A stretch of DNA of 47,733 nucleotides from an uncultured Pelagibacteraceae bacterium (GTDB lineage Bacteria > Pseudomonadota > Alphaproteobacteria > Pelagibacterales > Pelagibacteraceae): assembly GCA_902567945.1 (NCBI GenBank), contig CACFOC010000003.1:1-47733 (forward strand). Direction: 5' to 3'. Positions 29,017 through 39,034 of the stretch are shown here, piece by piece. The notes under the pieces are model-generated. The model was not told where the DNA came from. It did not search any database and saw only the letters and a list, made by a program, of their open reading frames with translations. The translations under genes were made by a program, and so were the position numbers. The number at the start of each line of letters is the position of its first letter. The stretch's first letter is position 1.

Positions 29017-29445
29017 TCAATTATTTGAATTTTCTAAAGCTTTCTTAACTTCGGGAGGCATATAGTTTTCATCATGTTTTGCAAGGATTTTACTAGCTAC
29101 AAAATATTTTTTATCTTTTAATTTTCCTTCAGCAACTACGCCTTTGCCTTCAGAAAATAAATTTGGAACTATTCCTTCGTATGAAACGATAATTTCATTT
29201 TTTAAGTCTGTAATAGTAAAAATAATAAATTTATTATCTTTTTTTATAGAATTTTTTTTGACTAGCCCCCCTATTCTAATTATTTTATTAAACGAAATAT
29301 CTGATTTATTATAAATTTCCGTAGGTGAGAAAAAATAAACTATGTTTTTTTCTAAAGACTTAAAGATAAAAAAGATAGCTATTATTGATAAAAAAAGTAG
29401 GACTATAAAGATTGATAACCTTGACCTTGCTTTTTTACTAAACAT
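29017..29445 (-). CDS. ccmE: Haem chaperone CcmE
   Basis: A membrane-anchored periplasmic protein that carries haem, covalently bound to a histidine, from CcmC to CcmF. The 142-residue product has an N-terminal anchor ([19 protein letters not shown]), an OB-like beta barrel with [13 protein letters not shown] and [18 protein letters not shown], and the haem-binding site [14 protein letters not shown] with both the His and the Tyr. It lies between ccmD and ccmC. Confidence 0.95.
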   Translation of the reverse strand: MFSKKARSRLSIFIVLLFLSIIAIFFIFKSLEKNIVYFFSPTEIYNKSDISFNKIIRIGGLVKKNSIKKDNKFIIFTITDLKNEIIVSYEGIVPNLFSEGKGVVAEGKLKDKKYFVASKILAKHDENYMPPEVKKALENSNN

Positions 29446-29474
29446 AAAAAAATTTTAAGTATATATTCTTAAAT

Positions 29475-29702
29475 TTAAAAAATTGGATTATTAGATAAAG
29501 TTTTTTTAACGAACTCTTTTTCTTCAATAGGTTTTGATTTAACTATACTTGCTTTAACAAATTTACTTTGAAATAAATTTTCATACTTTCTATATTTTTT
29601 CATAGTCTTAAAGTAAAGCGCCGCACAGCAAAAGAAAGTAAAAATAAAAGCTGGCCAAATAAAGTATCCATAGCCATTTAAAATAATAAAATCTTTAATC
29701 AT
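29475..29702 (-). CDS. ccmD: Cytochrome c maturation protein CcmD
   Basis: A small 75-residue protein with one membrane helix (YFIWPAFIFTFFCCAALYF), typical of CcmD, which helps release haem-loaded CcmE from CcmC. The pattern NGYGYFIWPAF near the N-terminus is a good family mark. The charged C-terminal tail is longer than in most homologues. Its position directly before ccmE supports the call. Confidence 0.85.
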   Translation of the reverse strand: MIKDFIILNGYGYFIWPAFIFTFFCCAALYFKTMKKYRKYENLFQSKFVKASIVKSKPIEEKEFVKKTLSNNPIF

Positions 29703-29746
29703 ATTTAAACTATCTTAGAGTTTCATTTAAATTTCAAGTGATAATT

Positions 29747-29823
29747 TGGCGCGCCCTGAAGGATTCGAACCTACGACCCTCGGTTTAGAAAACCGATGCT
29801 CTATCCAGCTGAGCTAAGGGCGC
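29747..29823 (-). tRNA. tRNA-Arg (TCT)
   Basis: Read on the minus strand, the acceptor stem GCGCCCT pairs with AGGGCGC, the D arm is GCTCAGCTGGATAGAGC, and the anticodon arm CGGTT-TTCTAAA-ACCG gives anticodon TCT. The T arm has GGTTCGAATCC. CCA is encoded. It lies between gpsA and ccmD, and may be processed from a gpsA transcript. Confidence 0.96.
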
Positions 29824-29906
29824 TTTGCTAAATACCTCAACACTTACTTAACATTACTAACTCATTTGAACAAACAAAAAAAATGAACTTATCGTCTATT
29901 AAAATT

Positions 29907-30944
29907 CTACTTGAAATATTTCCAATCAACTTTTAAAGGCATTTCGTCGTAAATTGTATTAATAATAGCAATCATTAAAGGAAGAGTTGTAATATTAAAA
30001 TCTTTTTTAACTTTTAAACCTATTTCAAAAACTAGATCAGCTCCTTCTACAGTTTCGTTAGGCATTTTTTTTTGTTTTGCCTCTTTAAAAGTCATTCCTG
30101 TGCCTAAATGTTCACCCATTTTACTATTTCTTCCGCCATCAGCACTAACGTATAAATCGCCAATACCGGCAAGCCCCATAACAGTTTCTTTTTTTCCTTT
30201 TAACTTTTCTACAAAAATAATCATTTCATAAATAGATTCCTGAATGAGAGAAGCTGCGGTATTTAAATAATTTTTACCATTTTTTTGGTTTATTGTTGTA
30301 GTGTTACATAAACCGTTTGAAGCTCCAACTGCCATTGAAAATATATTTTTAATTGCTGCACAAGTTTCCACTCCAATAACATCGTTAGATGTAAACACAT
30401 GATAATAATTTGTTGAAACTAGCCCAGAAATAAATTTTGCAACCTTAATATCTGTATTTGCAAAAACGACTGATGTATGAACTTTGTTTGCCAAACCTTT
30501 AGCCAAACAAGGTCCGCCAGCAGCTGTAATGTTTGTTCTTTTAATTCCATTTTTTTTAAGTAATCTTTCCATTTTGTGAGCTAAAACTTCATATTTATTG
30601 TTATGAATAGATAAACCTTTGGTAAGTATTAATATTGGCACATTATTTTTTAATAGTTTTCCCAACTCCATGGAGACCCATTCGATTCCTTTAGAAATAA
30701 CTGCTACAACTATAAGATCAATTTTTTTATTAATTTCTTTACCGAGACTTTCAAATTTTACAAAATTAACATCTTTTGGAACTCTACAATTTAAAGAAGG
30801 ATGTTTTCCGTCAGAATTTATCTGATCAATAAAATCATTTTCCAAATGTGTGCCAACAATAGATACAGAATGTCCATTGTCTGAACAAGGGAATGAAAAA
30901 GCTGTTCCCATTGATCCTGCGCCTAATATTAAAATCTTTGCCAT
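29907..30944 (-). CDS. gpsA: Glycerol-3-phosphate dehydrogenase (NAD(P)+), GpsA-like
   Basis: A cytoplasmic dehydrogenase that makes sn-glycerol-3-phosphate for phospholipids. The 345-residue product has the N-terminal Rossmann motif ILILGAGSMGTAFSFPCSDN, the ILTKGLS loop with the conserved Lys, and GGPCLAKGLANKVHTSVVFA. It also has the catalytic GVETCAAIKNIFSMAVGASN, and GIGDLYVSADGGRNSKMG with the substrate-binding Arg. The VGTHLENDFIDQIN segment after the Rossmann fold differs from the enterobacterial W-R pattern, so this may be a distinct GpsA subgroup. It begins three bases after trkH, an unusual neighbour. Confidence 0.8.
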   Translation of the reverse strand: MAKILILGAGSMGTAFSFPCSDNGHSVSIVGTHLENDFIDQINSDGKHPSLNCRVPKDVNFVKFESLGKEINKKIDLIVVAVISKGIEWVSMELGKLLKNNVPILILTKGLSIHNNKYEVLAHKMERLLKKNGIKRTNITAAGGPCLAKGLANKVHTSVVFANTDIKVAKFISGLVSTNYYHVFTSNDVIGVETCAAIKNIFSMAVGASNGLCNTTTINQKNGKNYLNTAASLIQESIYEMIIFVEKLKGKKETVMGLAGIGDLYVSADGGRNSKMGEHLGTGMTFKEAKQKKMPNETVEGADLVFEIGLKVKKDFNITTLPLMIAIINTIYDEMPLKVDWKYFK

Positions 30945-30947
30945 AAA

Positions 30948-32369
30948 TTATTCTCTAAAAATAAACCTTTTAATTAAATATATCACTGCAATTATCTCAA
31001 TTTTACCGAATATCATAAAAAATATTAATGATATTTTTGTCAAATTACTTAAATCTAAAAAAATTAAATCATCAGTACCATATAAAGCTGAATTAACAGT
31101 ATTGGTAAGTGTTAGAATAGATAGTTTAAAAGAATTTTCAAATGATAAATAATCAAAAGTCAAAATACAGGATAAAATAAAAATTGAAATAATAAAAGAT
31201 AAGAAAACCAAGAATGCTATTTTAAGGTCTTGATCATCAATTTTTACATCAGAATTATATAAGTTTTTATCAACTATGTTCATTGGCTTAACGAGACGAT
31301 AAATTTCTTGGTATGAAATTTTAAGAAGAATATAAATCCTAGTGTATTTGAATCCTGAGGATGTAGATATTAAAGAACCACCAATAATAGTTAAAAAAAT
31401 AAAAAATAAAGATAAATCGCGACTTGAAGAATAAGTTGTAACACCTGATGTAGAAATAGACGAAGTAATAGAAAGCAATACATTCACAAAACCTTCTCCT
31501 GGTATAATAATAAAATAGAAAAATAAAGTTAATAAAATAATCAATAAACCTAAATGTAAATCTTCATAGTGATTTTTAAATAGAAATTTTTTTGTAATGA
31601 TATCGTATATCAAGAAGAAATTAAATATAGGAATTAATAAAGTAATTGAAAAAATAAATATTTGTAAATCGTTTATCAAAATATTAGATAATTTGTTGTT
31701 TGAAACAAAACCTCCTGAAGTGATACTTGTAAAAGCTAGATTTACAGAATCTAGCAATCTTAGATCAGCAAGAGTATATAAAAATATTACAAAAATAGTT
31801 GAAAAAAAATAGATAAGTAAAATTTTTATAAAATTGTAATTGAAATTATTAAAAAAATTTCTACCAGATGCTCCTCCAGAAAGTAAATAAGCTGGTTTAA
31901 TTTTAATTTGTTTTGATCCAATTGTGCCGATAGTTATTAGCAAAAATAACAACCCTCCCAGCCACTGAGAGCTTGACCTCCACAATAAAAGAGGTTCATC
32001 AATATTATTAATATTATGAATTATAGAGAAACCGGTTGTTGTAAATCCTGATACAGATTCAAAATATGCGTTTAATAAACTAATATCATAAATACTTAAA
32101 AAATATGGAATGCTAATTAAAAAAGGTACTAAAAAAAAGCTTAGTAAAATAAAAATAATTTGATTTATTAAAGTAATGTTCCTACTATATTTTCGTCCTA
32201 CGAAGTAAAATAGACATCCCAAAAATAAAGAAATACAAAATGTTATAAGATATGAATTCAAACCTATAATAAAATCAAAATATATAGAATAAAAAATGTT
32301 TATTATGGTAAAAAGGGAAACGAGCAACATGTTTACCCCTAAAAAATATAATATAGCTTTATAATTCAT
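30948..32369 (-). CDS. trkH: Trk-type potassium uptake membrane protein TrkH
   Basis: The membrane channel-like subunit of the Trk K+ uptake system. The 473-residue product has about ten membrane segments with the repeated pore signatures: SVSGFTTTGFSII, LAFTSITSGGFVSNN, SSISTSGVTTYSSSRD and TLTNTVNSALYG. A Gly- or Ser-containing filter appears in each, although the last is weakly conserved. The motif LLWRSSSQWLGGLLFLLITI is typical of TrkH. Its ATG overlaps the trkA stop as TAATG. Confidence 0.94.
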   Translation of the reverse strand: MNYKAILYFLGVNMLLVSLFTIINIFYSIYFDFIIGLNSYLITFCISLFLGCLFYFVGRKYSRNITLINQIIFILLSFFLVPFLISIPYFLSIYDISLLNAYFESVSGFTTTGFSIIHNINNIDEPLLLWRSSSQWLGGLLFLLITIGTIGSKQIKIKPAYLLSGGASGRNFFNNFNYNFIKILLIYFFSTIFVIFLYTLADLRLLDSVNLAFTSITSGGFVSNNKLSNILINDLQIFIFSITLLIPIFNFFLIYDIITKKFLFKNHYEDLHLGLLIILLTLFFYFIIIPGEGFVNVLLSITSSISTSGVTTYSSSRDLSLFFIFLTIIGGSLISTSSGFKYTRIYILLKISYQEIYRLVKPMNIVDKNLYNSDVKIDDQDLKIAFLVFLSFIISIFILSCILTFDYLSFENSFKLSILTLTNTVNSALYGTDDLIFLDLSNLTKISLIFFMIFGKIEIIAVIYLIKRFIFRE

Positions 32370-33747
32370 TAAATAAATGAACTTATTCTAAACAAACTTT
32401 CTACTTTTTCTAAATGTTCTCTTTTTGTTAGAAATACGACTAAATCTTTTTTTTCGAAAATAAAATCAGATTTGGGTATTATCACTTCTTTTTTTCTTAC
32501 AATTGCTCCTATTCTTATTTCTTGAGGAAGATTTGATTCCTTAATTGACTTGCTTATAAGTTCAGATGTTTCTAAAACTTCGGCCTCGATAAATTCATAC
32601 TCGCCATCTAAAAGTGTATAAACCGTTTCTATTGTACCTTTATGCACATGTTTTAATATAGTTGATATTGTTGTGTGCCTTGGATCAACTAAATCGTTTA
32701 TCTTTAATGATGATTGAAGCAAACTGTAATTTTTTTTATTTACAAGTGCTATAGTTCTTTTATTTGGGTTATTTTTTTCTGCGAGTACGCTTACCATAAT
32801 GTTATCTTCATCATCATTCGTTAAAGATAAAATAGTTTCAGCTTCTTCTATATTGGCTTCTTTTAAAACATCTTCATCAAGTCCATTGCCATTAATCACA
32901 ATTGTGTTATTTAATTCATTAGCGATAGACTCTGCCCTTTCTTTATTTTTTTCAATAATTTTTACTCTAACACCTTCAGAATCTCTTTCTAAATTTTTAG
33001 CAAGATTAAAACCAATATTTCCTCCACCGACTATAAGTATTTTTTTAGCCATTTTTTCCTCATGGCCAAATGCAGAAAGAGTTTTGTTAATTTGAGTAGC
33101 GTTTACTACGACAAAAGCTTTATCATTAACTAATAGTTTGTCTTTTTTCTTTAAGATAACAAATTTTTCACCTCTTATTACTCCTAAGACATTTGCTTTA
33201 AGATCTGGGAATCTTTTTGTAAGTTTACTTAGTTCTGTATTAACAAGAGGACATTTTTTTTTTCAATATAAATCTCTAAAACTTTTATTTTTCCATCGGC
33301 GAATGGCACGCTATCCAGAGCGCCTGGGGCGTCTAATTTTCTCTGCAATGATTTAGCAACTTCTAATTCTGGTGAAATAATTACATCAATAGGAAGATTA
33401 GATTCTCCATAAAGTTTACCCCATTTACCTCCTAAAAATTCTTGACTTCTTACACGTGCTATTTTTTTATTTATTTTAAAAATCGAGTGGGCAACTTGGC
33501 AAATAACCATATTAGTTTCATCATTTTGTGTAACCGCTACGATCATATCAGCATCTTCTGCTCCAGCTTTTTCTAATACCGATGGGTATGTAGCCCTTCC
33601 AACTACACCTTTTACATCTTGAGTGTCATTAATTTTCTGAATAAATTCGCTTGATTGATCAATAACAGTTATAGAATGACCTTGTGCAGACAATTGCTTT
33701 GAAATAGAAAAACCGACCCTTCCGGCTCCACATATGATTATATTCAT
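32369..33747 (-). CDS. trkA: Trk potassium uptake regulatory protein TrkA, frame broken
   Basis: The cytoplasmic NAD(H)-binding gating subunit of Trk. Joined length is about 459 residues, as expected. Two RCK repeats are seen: MNIIICGAGRVGFSISKQL at the N-terminus and KKILIVGGGNIGFNLAKNLE at about residue 233, each followed by a TrkA-C domain. At 33254-33263 the minus strand has A10 where the frame needs 11 (or 8). Repair gives EIYIEKKKCPLVNTELSKL and joins both halves. It lies directly after ntrX, with no base between stop and start. Confidence 0.92.
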
Positions 33748-35113
33748 TTAATTGACGCCTTTAATTCCTAAAGTTTTAAGCTTTCTATGTAAGGCAGATC
33801 TTTCCATTCCAATAAATTCAGCTGTTTTAGATATGTTTCCTCTATGTTTTTTTATCTGGGATGTTAAGTAGTCTTTTTCAAATTTTTCTCTAGCTTCCTT
33901 TAGAGGATAAGCTAATACGTTTGTATAAGAATTTTCTTCACTGACAGATTTTTTATGTGATAATGAATCTTTAACTAGACCATTAATATCCACATTTTTT
34001 TCGTTTGCTGACAAAATTGATATTCTCTCCACCAGATTTCTTAATTCTCTAACATTTCCTGGCCATTCATATTTATAAAATAAATCATAACCCGTATCTA
34101 GTTTCGTTTTATTTATACCATTTAATTCAGATATTTTCTCAGAAAAATAATTTAATAATAAAGGTATATCCTCTGGTCTATCTTTTAAAGATGGTATCAA
34201 AATAGGCACAACATTTAATCTATGATATAAATCTTCACGGAAATTTCCTTGATCTATTTCTTCTCTTATAAATTTACTTGATGTGCTTATTATTCTGACA
34301 TTTACATTAATCTCTCTCGATCCATTAACGCGTTTGAATTTTTGATCTATCAAAACACGTAAAATTTTTGCTTGTGTTTCCAAAGGTATCTCTGAAATTT
34401 CGTCAATTAATAGTGTACCATCTCTAGCTTTTTCAAAAAAACCAAAATTAACTGTACCATCTTCATTTTCGCTACCAAAAAGTTGTAATTCATATTTTTC
34501 AGGATCTAACATTGCGCCGTTTACTACAATGAAAGGTTTATTTGATCTTTTTGATTTTTTGTGAATTTGTCTAGCAATTAACTCCTTGCCCCGAACCTGC
34601 TGGTCCTGAAATAAATACCCTGCTTTCTGTGCTGCTAAGTTTGTTAATCAAATTTCTTATTTTTTCAATAGAATTACTTTCTCCAATTATATCATACGAG
34701 CTAAAAAGTTTGCTTTCTAAAATCTTTTTTTCTTTTTTTAAATTTATATTTTCTAATGCTCTGTTAATAAAATTTAGCAGTCTTTCTGTCGAAAAAGGTT
34801 TTTGCAAAAATTCGAATGCACCGTGTTTTAGTGAATCGACTGCCATTTGAACATTCGCGTGTCCCGAAATCATTATTACCGGCACATCTTCATCTATTTT
34901 TTTAATATGATTTAGCAAATCTATACCATCATTATCTCCTTTATCTAACTTTACATCTATAATTGATACATCTGGAATTTTTTTATTAATTTCATTAATA
35001 GCTTGATTAAAATTAGCAGCGAGACGAACACTAAAACCCTTGTCTTTTAATATGCCAGAAATTAGTTCTCTAATATCTACATTATCATCGATGATTAATA
35101 TTTCGTTACTCAT
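33748..35113 (-). CDS. ntrX: Response regulator NtrX, frame broken
   Basis: The AAA+ response regulator paired with NtrY, implicated in nitrogen and redox control. Joined length is about 454 residues. It has a receiver domain (ILIIDDNVDIRELISGIL, phosphoacceptor Asp in VSIIDVKLDKG), then an AAA+ domain with Walker A GPAGSGKE and Walker B GTLLIDEISEIP, then a Fis-type helix-turn-helix (GNISKTAEFIGMERSALHRK). The sigma-54 contact loop GAFTGA is absent; the corresponding stretch reads FGSENEDGTVNFGFFEKA. A C4 run at 34589-34592 holds one base too many; with three the Walker A reads through. It overlaps ntrY by eight bases. Confidence 0.9.
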
Positions 35114-36891
35114 AATACTTAGGTAAAGTTATTTCTACTCTTGCTCCATTCTTAATAGATTCAAATAAAATTGTGCTATTGTGATCACTTATAATTTTGC
35201 TAACAACTGCCAGTCCTAAACCTGTGCCATTTTGTTTTGTTGTGAAATACGGTGTAAGCATTTTTGATTTATCAACTTTGTCAAAGCCTACACCATTATC
35301 TTCAATAATAATGTATATATAATCATTATCTACTTTAATTTCTATGTTAATTTTCCCTTTAAAATCAACATTATTTTTTAACTTTTGGTGAATAGAGTCA
35401 ATAGAATTTTTTAATAAATTTATAAAAACTCTATTGAGTTGTTCTTCGTCACCCTTAATATTATTTTTGGTTTCATTTTCTTTAAATTTAAATCTAATAT
35501 TTGGTTCAGACAATATTAACAAATTGATAGCTCTATTAATTGTTTTATTTATATTTATTTTCTTTAAAATAGGTTTAGGCATCCTAGCAAAATCAGAAAA
35601 TTCATTTACGAGATGATCTATATCTTTAATTTGTTTTGAAATTGTGTTTAAATAATTTGATAAGTTATTATTTTCGTCTTTGTTGTTTTTAAGATACTTT
35701 TCTCTAATCAATTCTATAGAAAGCTGAATAGGAGTTAAGGGATTTTTAATTTCATGAGCTAATTTTCTAGCAACATTTTCCCAAGCTTGGTGCCTTTCTG
35801 TGAGAAGAAGTTTATCTTGTTGTTTTTTTAATTTATCTATCATTAAGTTAAAATTTTTATTTAATTTCTCAAATTCCCTATCTGTATCTATTTTCGGAAC
35901 TTTTGCATTTAAATCACCAGAACTAATTTTTTCAGAAGCTCCTATTAAATTGATAATAGGTCTAGTAAGTCTAGATGCAAAATTAATAGAAATTGTAACA
36001 GATAGAAAAAGAAGTAGAGAAACAATTAATACATATATAATAGCAAAAGTAATTTTAATACCTGTTTTTCTATCTTGAACTACATAATAAAAACTTACCG
36101 CTTCTCGAGTTTGTTGGAGATAATTTATTAATTTTGGATCCATATATTTAACAATATAAAGATATGTATCTATAAAATTATTTAATTTTACTAATGCAGA
36201 AGTCCTATTTGTTCTGGGATCTGTAAATCTAACAGGCTTTCCTTCCAAAGACATTTGAAAAGCTTCTTCAGGTGGTGAAATATACTCTAAATTAGTGTCA
36301 ACTATATTAGACATGATAATTGTACCCGAGCTATCTAATAAATAAATTTCATCAAGTCTCCTAATTAATCTTTGTGTCGCTAAAAAATTACCGAATCTGT
36401 CTAAATTGTTGTAATACAAATTTGCCTGATTATTTACATCAAGAGCAATTAATAAAATATCAGATTCTACGGAATTAACCGTTTGATCTACATAATTTTT
36501 TGCTACTTCTGCTGAGTTATTTATTATATTTTTGATTTGTTTATCAAAGTATTTTTTGTACTCCCACATTAAATAGTGTAAGTGAAAATAAAGCTATAAT
36601 AATTGATGGTAATAATGTAGTTATTGTAAAAAAAATTATATATCTTGAAGCAGTTTCTGAACCCAATTTTCTATTTCTTCTTCCTACAAAAATTTTGTAT
36701 GTTGAGCGGACTATTAATGTAAAAAATAACAATAAAAAACATGCATCAATAAAAAGTAGAATTTGTAGATTAAAATTATTTAATTTAATAAAGCTTTGGT
36801 TAATAAAAGTAAAAAATGTTAATAAACCAAAGAATATGCAAGTGAAAGAAGTTGCTATTACCCATTTGTTATTTTTAATGGTATTAATCAT
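35106..36891 (-). CDS. ntrY: Sensor histidine kinase NtrY, frame broken
   Basis: The membrane-bound kinase partner of NtrX. Joined length is about 594 residues. There are three N-terminal membrane helices in the first 110 residues, an extracytoplasmic loop, a further membrane helix (VLIVSLLLFLSVTISINFA), and a HAMP linker. A HisKA domain has the phosphorylated His in LAHEIKNPLTPIQLSIELIR, and the ATPase domain has N box VFINLLKNSIDSI and G boxes DNGVGFD and GTGLGLAVVSKI. At 36552-36557 A6 on the minus strand should be A5; repair gives NVGVQKYFDKQIKNI. It starts 50 bases from divergent ispDF. Confidence 0.9.
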
Positions 36892-36941
36892 TTATAGAAT
36901 AATAGTTAATATTTAAAATAAATATAGAACAATTGTAAAAA

Positions 36942-38078
36942 ATGAGCCTATTTCTTATACTATTAGCTGCTGGTGACAGTAAAAGAGTAAAATCTATAAT
37001 CCCCAAACCCTTTCTTAAAGTAAATAATAAAACTTTAATTGAACATTCAATTAATGCATTCAAGAATTTTAATCAAATAAAAAAAACAATATTTGTATAT
37101 AACGAAAAAAACAAAAAGTACTTAAATAAATTACATCTAAAAGATATTATAAAAATTAAAGGGGGTAAATCAAGACAAGAGTCTGCTTTTAAAGCTCTAA
37201 ACAAAATAAAAAAGATGAATTGTAAAAAAGTAATAATCCATGATGTAGCTAGACCATTTCCCCCAAAAATTTTAATAAAAAACCTGATAAATAAACTTAA
37301 AAATAATGATGCTGTAATACCAGTAATAAAAACAAATGATGCTACAAAAAGAATATATGAAAATATTATATTTAAGAATATTCAACGTAATAACTTAAGA
37401 TTTGCACAAACTCCACAGGGTTTCACTTATAAAAAACTCTACAAAAAACATAAAGAAAATGAAAATTTAGCTTTTGATGATGATAGCGCTCTATTTACTA
37501 AAACTGAAGAAAAAGTATTAGTTATAAATGGTAGCAAGAAAAATTTTAAAGTAACAGATAAAGAAGATTTAGATATTTTTAAATCTTTAAAAAAAGGAAA
37601 AACTTATAGTGGCATTGGTTTTGATATTCATAGATTGATAAAAAAAAGAAAACTTTATTTAGGTGGAATAAATATCCCTTCTGAATTTGGATTAAAAGGT
37701 CATTCTGATGCCGATCCAGTTTTGCATGCTATTATAGATAGTTTGCTTGGTGCCTGCAGATTGGGTGATATTGGAAAATTATTCTCAGATAAAAATAAAA
37801 AATATAAAAATATTAGATCAACAGTTTTGCTTAGAAGGGTAATTAAATTGATTAAATCTAAAAACTTCTCAATAGTTAATGTCGATATTAATATTATTGT
37901 TCAAAGACCTAAGATAAGAAAATATTCAAAGAAAATGATATACGCTATTAGTAAGTTGTGTGAAATAAATCATAATCAAATAAATATTAAAGGTAAGACT
38001 ACAGAAAAACTTGGCCTAATTGGAAAGGGTAAAGCTATCGCTTCAGAAGTAATAACTTCAGTAATCAAATATGATTAA
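36942..38078 (+). CDS. ispDF: Bifunctional IspD/IspF (MEP cytidylyltransferase / MEcPP synthase)
   Basis: Catalyses two non-consecutive steps of the MEP isoprenoid pathway. The N-terminal IspD domain (about residues 1-220) has LLAAGDSKRVKSIIPKPFL, VIIHDVARPFPP and QTPQGFTYKKL. The C-terminal IspF domain (from about 223) has GIGFDIHRLIKKRKLYLGG and KGHSDADPVLHAIID with the zinc ligands, plus TTEKLGLIGKGKAIASEV. Fusion of the two is normal for alphaproteobacteria. It overlaps pgpA by eight bases. Confidence 0.95.
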   Translation: MSLFLILLAAGDSKRVKSIIPKPFLKVNNKTLIEHSINAFKNFNQIKKTIFVYNEKNKKYLNKLHLKDIIKIKGGKSRQESAFKALNKIKKMNCKKVIIHDVARPFPPKILIKNLINKLKNNDAVIPVIKTNDATKRIYENIIFKNIQRNNLRFAQTPQGFTYKKLYKKHKENENLAFDDDSALFTKTEEKVLVINGSKKNFKVTDKEDLDIFKSLKKGKTYSGIGFDIHRLIKKRKLYLGGINIPSEFGLKGHSDADPVLHAIIDSLLGACRLGDIGKLFSDKNKKYKNIRSTVLLRRVIKLIKSKNFSIVNVDINIIVQRPKIRKYSKKMIYAISKLCEINHNQINIKGKTTEKLGLIGKGKAIASEVITSVIKYD

Positions 38079-38556
38079 AGAAATTAATATATTTTTTTTA
38101 ACATTTTTCTATATTGGAAAAATTAAATATGCGCCTGGAACTGTAGCTTCTTTCTTTGCTTGCATTATTTTTTTATTATTAATTAATGTCTTTAACTTCG
38201 AAGTTATATTTTTTATTACATTAGTAATTTTTATGTTCTCGTTTATTTCAATAAATTATTCTTCTGAAGTGTTTAGATCTGATGATCCCCAAGAAATAGT
38301 GATAGACGAAGTCGCGGGTCAATTGTTGGTTTTATTACCAATACCTGTATATGAAACTTTATATAATCTTCCCATGATTTATTATCTTGTCGGGTCTTTT
38401 TTGTTATTCAGATTATTCGATATATGGAAACCATATCCTATTAATTATATAGATGATAATGTAAGTGGATCTTTAGGAATAATGCTTGATGATATAATAG
38501 CAGCTATTTATTCAATTTTAATTCTAAGTCTTATATTTTTTTACTTAGGTGCTTAA
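38071..38556 (+). CDS. pgpA: Phosphatidylglycerophosphatase A
   Basis: An inner-membrane enzyme that dephosphorylates phosphatidylglycerol-phosphate to phosphatidylglycerol. The 161-residue product shows the PgpA marks GKIKYAPGTVASFFACI, EIVIDEVAGQLLVLLPIP and FRLFDIWKPYPINYID, and has about four membrane segments. It sits between ispDF and cinA, with four bases between its stop and the cinA start. Confidence 0.92.
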   Translation: MIKEINIFFLTFFYIGKIKYAPGTVASFFACIIFLLLINVFNFEVIFFITLVIFMFSFISINYSSEVFRSDDPQEIVIDEVAGQLLVLLPIPVYETLYNLPMIYYLVGSFLLFRLFDIWKPYPINYIDDNVSGSLGIMLDDIIAAIYSILILSLIFFYLGA

Positions 38557-38560
38557 ATAA

Positions 38561-39034
38561 ATGAAATTGCTTTGTAAAAAAATAGTTAGTTTGCTAAAAA
38601 GAAAAAAACTTAAAATAACTGTTGCTGAATCTTGTACTGGAGGTTTGCTTTCAAGTGCTATTACTTCTATCAGTGGCTCATCTAAAGTGTTTAATCTGGG
38701 TTTAGTTACTTATTCTAATGAGTCAAAAATTAAACTTCTTAAAATATCAAAAAAAATTATTAGAAAATATGGAGCGGTAAGTGAACCAGTTTGCAAAGCT
38801 ATGGCTAAAAACGTAAGTAAAATTGGTAAAACTAATATTTCAATTTCTGTTACAGGCATTGCTGGGCCGCATGGTGGTTCAAAAAAAAAACCGGTAGGCT
38901 TAGTATATTTGGGATTTAAAAATGGAAATAAAATTAATATTAAAAAATACTTGATTAAAAATAAGGGACGTTCATATATTCAAAAAAATGCTGTTAGAAA
39001 ATGTTTAGAATTAATTTTAAAATCTCTTAAATAA
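38561..39034 (+). CDS. pncC: CinA C-terminal domain protein (PncC-type nicotinamide-nucleotide amidase)
   Basis: A 157-residue protein consisting only of the CinA C-terminal domain, which in characterised members deamidates nicotinamide mononucleotide. Motifs are VAESCTGGLLSSAITSISG with the catalytic Ser, LVTYSNESKIKLL, YGAVSEPVCKAMA and SVTGIAGPHGGSKKKPVGLV. The N-terminal CinA domain is absent, as is usual in alphaproteobacteria. Its last 18 bases overlap, tail to tail, the repaired end of ratA. Confidence 0.88.
   Translation: MKLLCKKIVSLLKRKKLKITVAESCTGGLLSSAITSISGSSKVFNLGLVTYSNESKIKLLKISKKIIRKYGAVSEPVCKAMAKNVSKIGKTNISISVTGIAGPHGGSKKKPVGLVYLGFKNGNKINIKKYLIKNKGRSYIQKNAVRKCLELILKSLK

Noticed and set aside
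30850-31152. 100-codon open frame on the plus strand opposite gpsA and trkH.
   Set aside because: It lies antisense to two clear genes, has no recognisable motif, and its composition is that of a shadow frame.
34560-34600. Programmed ribosomal frameshift in ntrX.
   Set aside because: The C4/G4 site lies inside the Walker A motif, with no slippery heptamer or downstream structure; homologues are read in a single frame.
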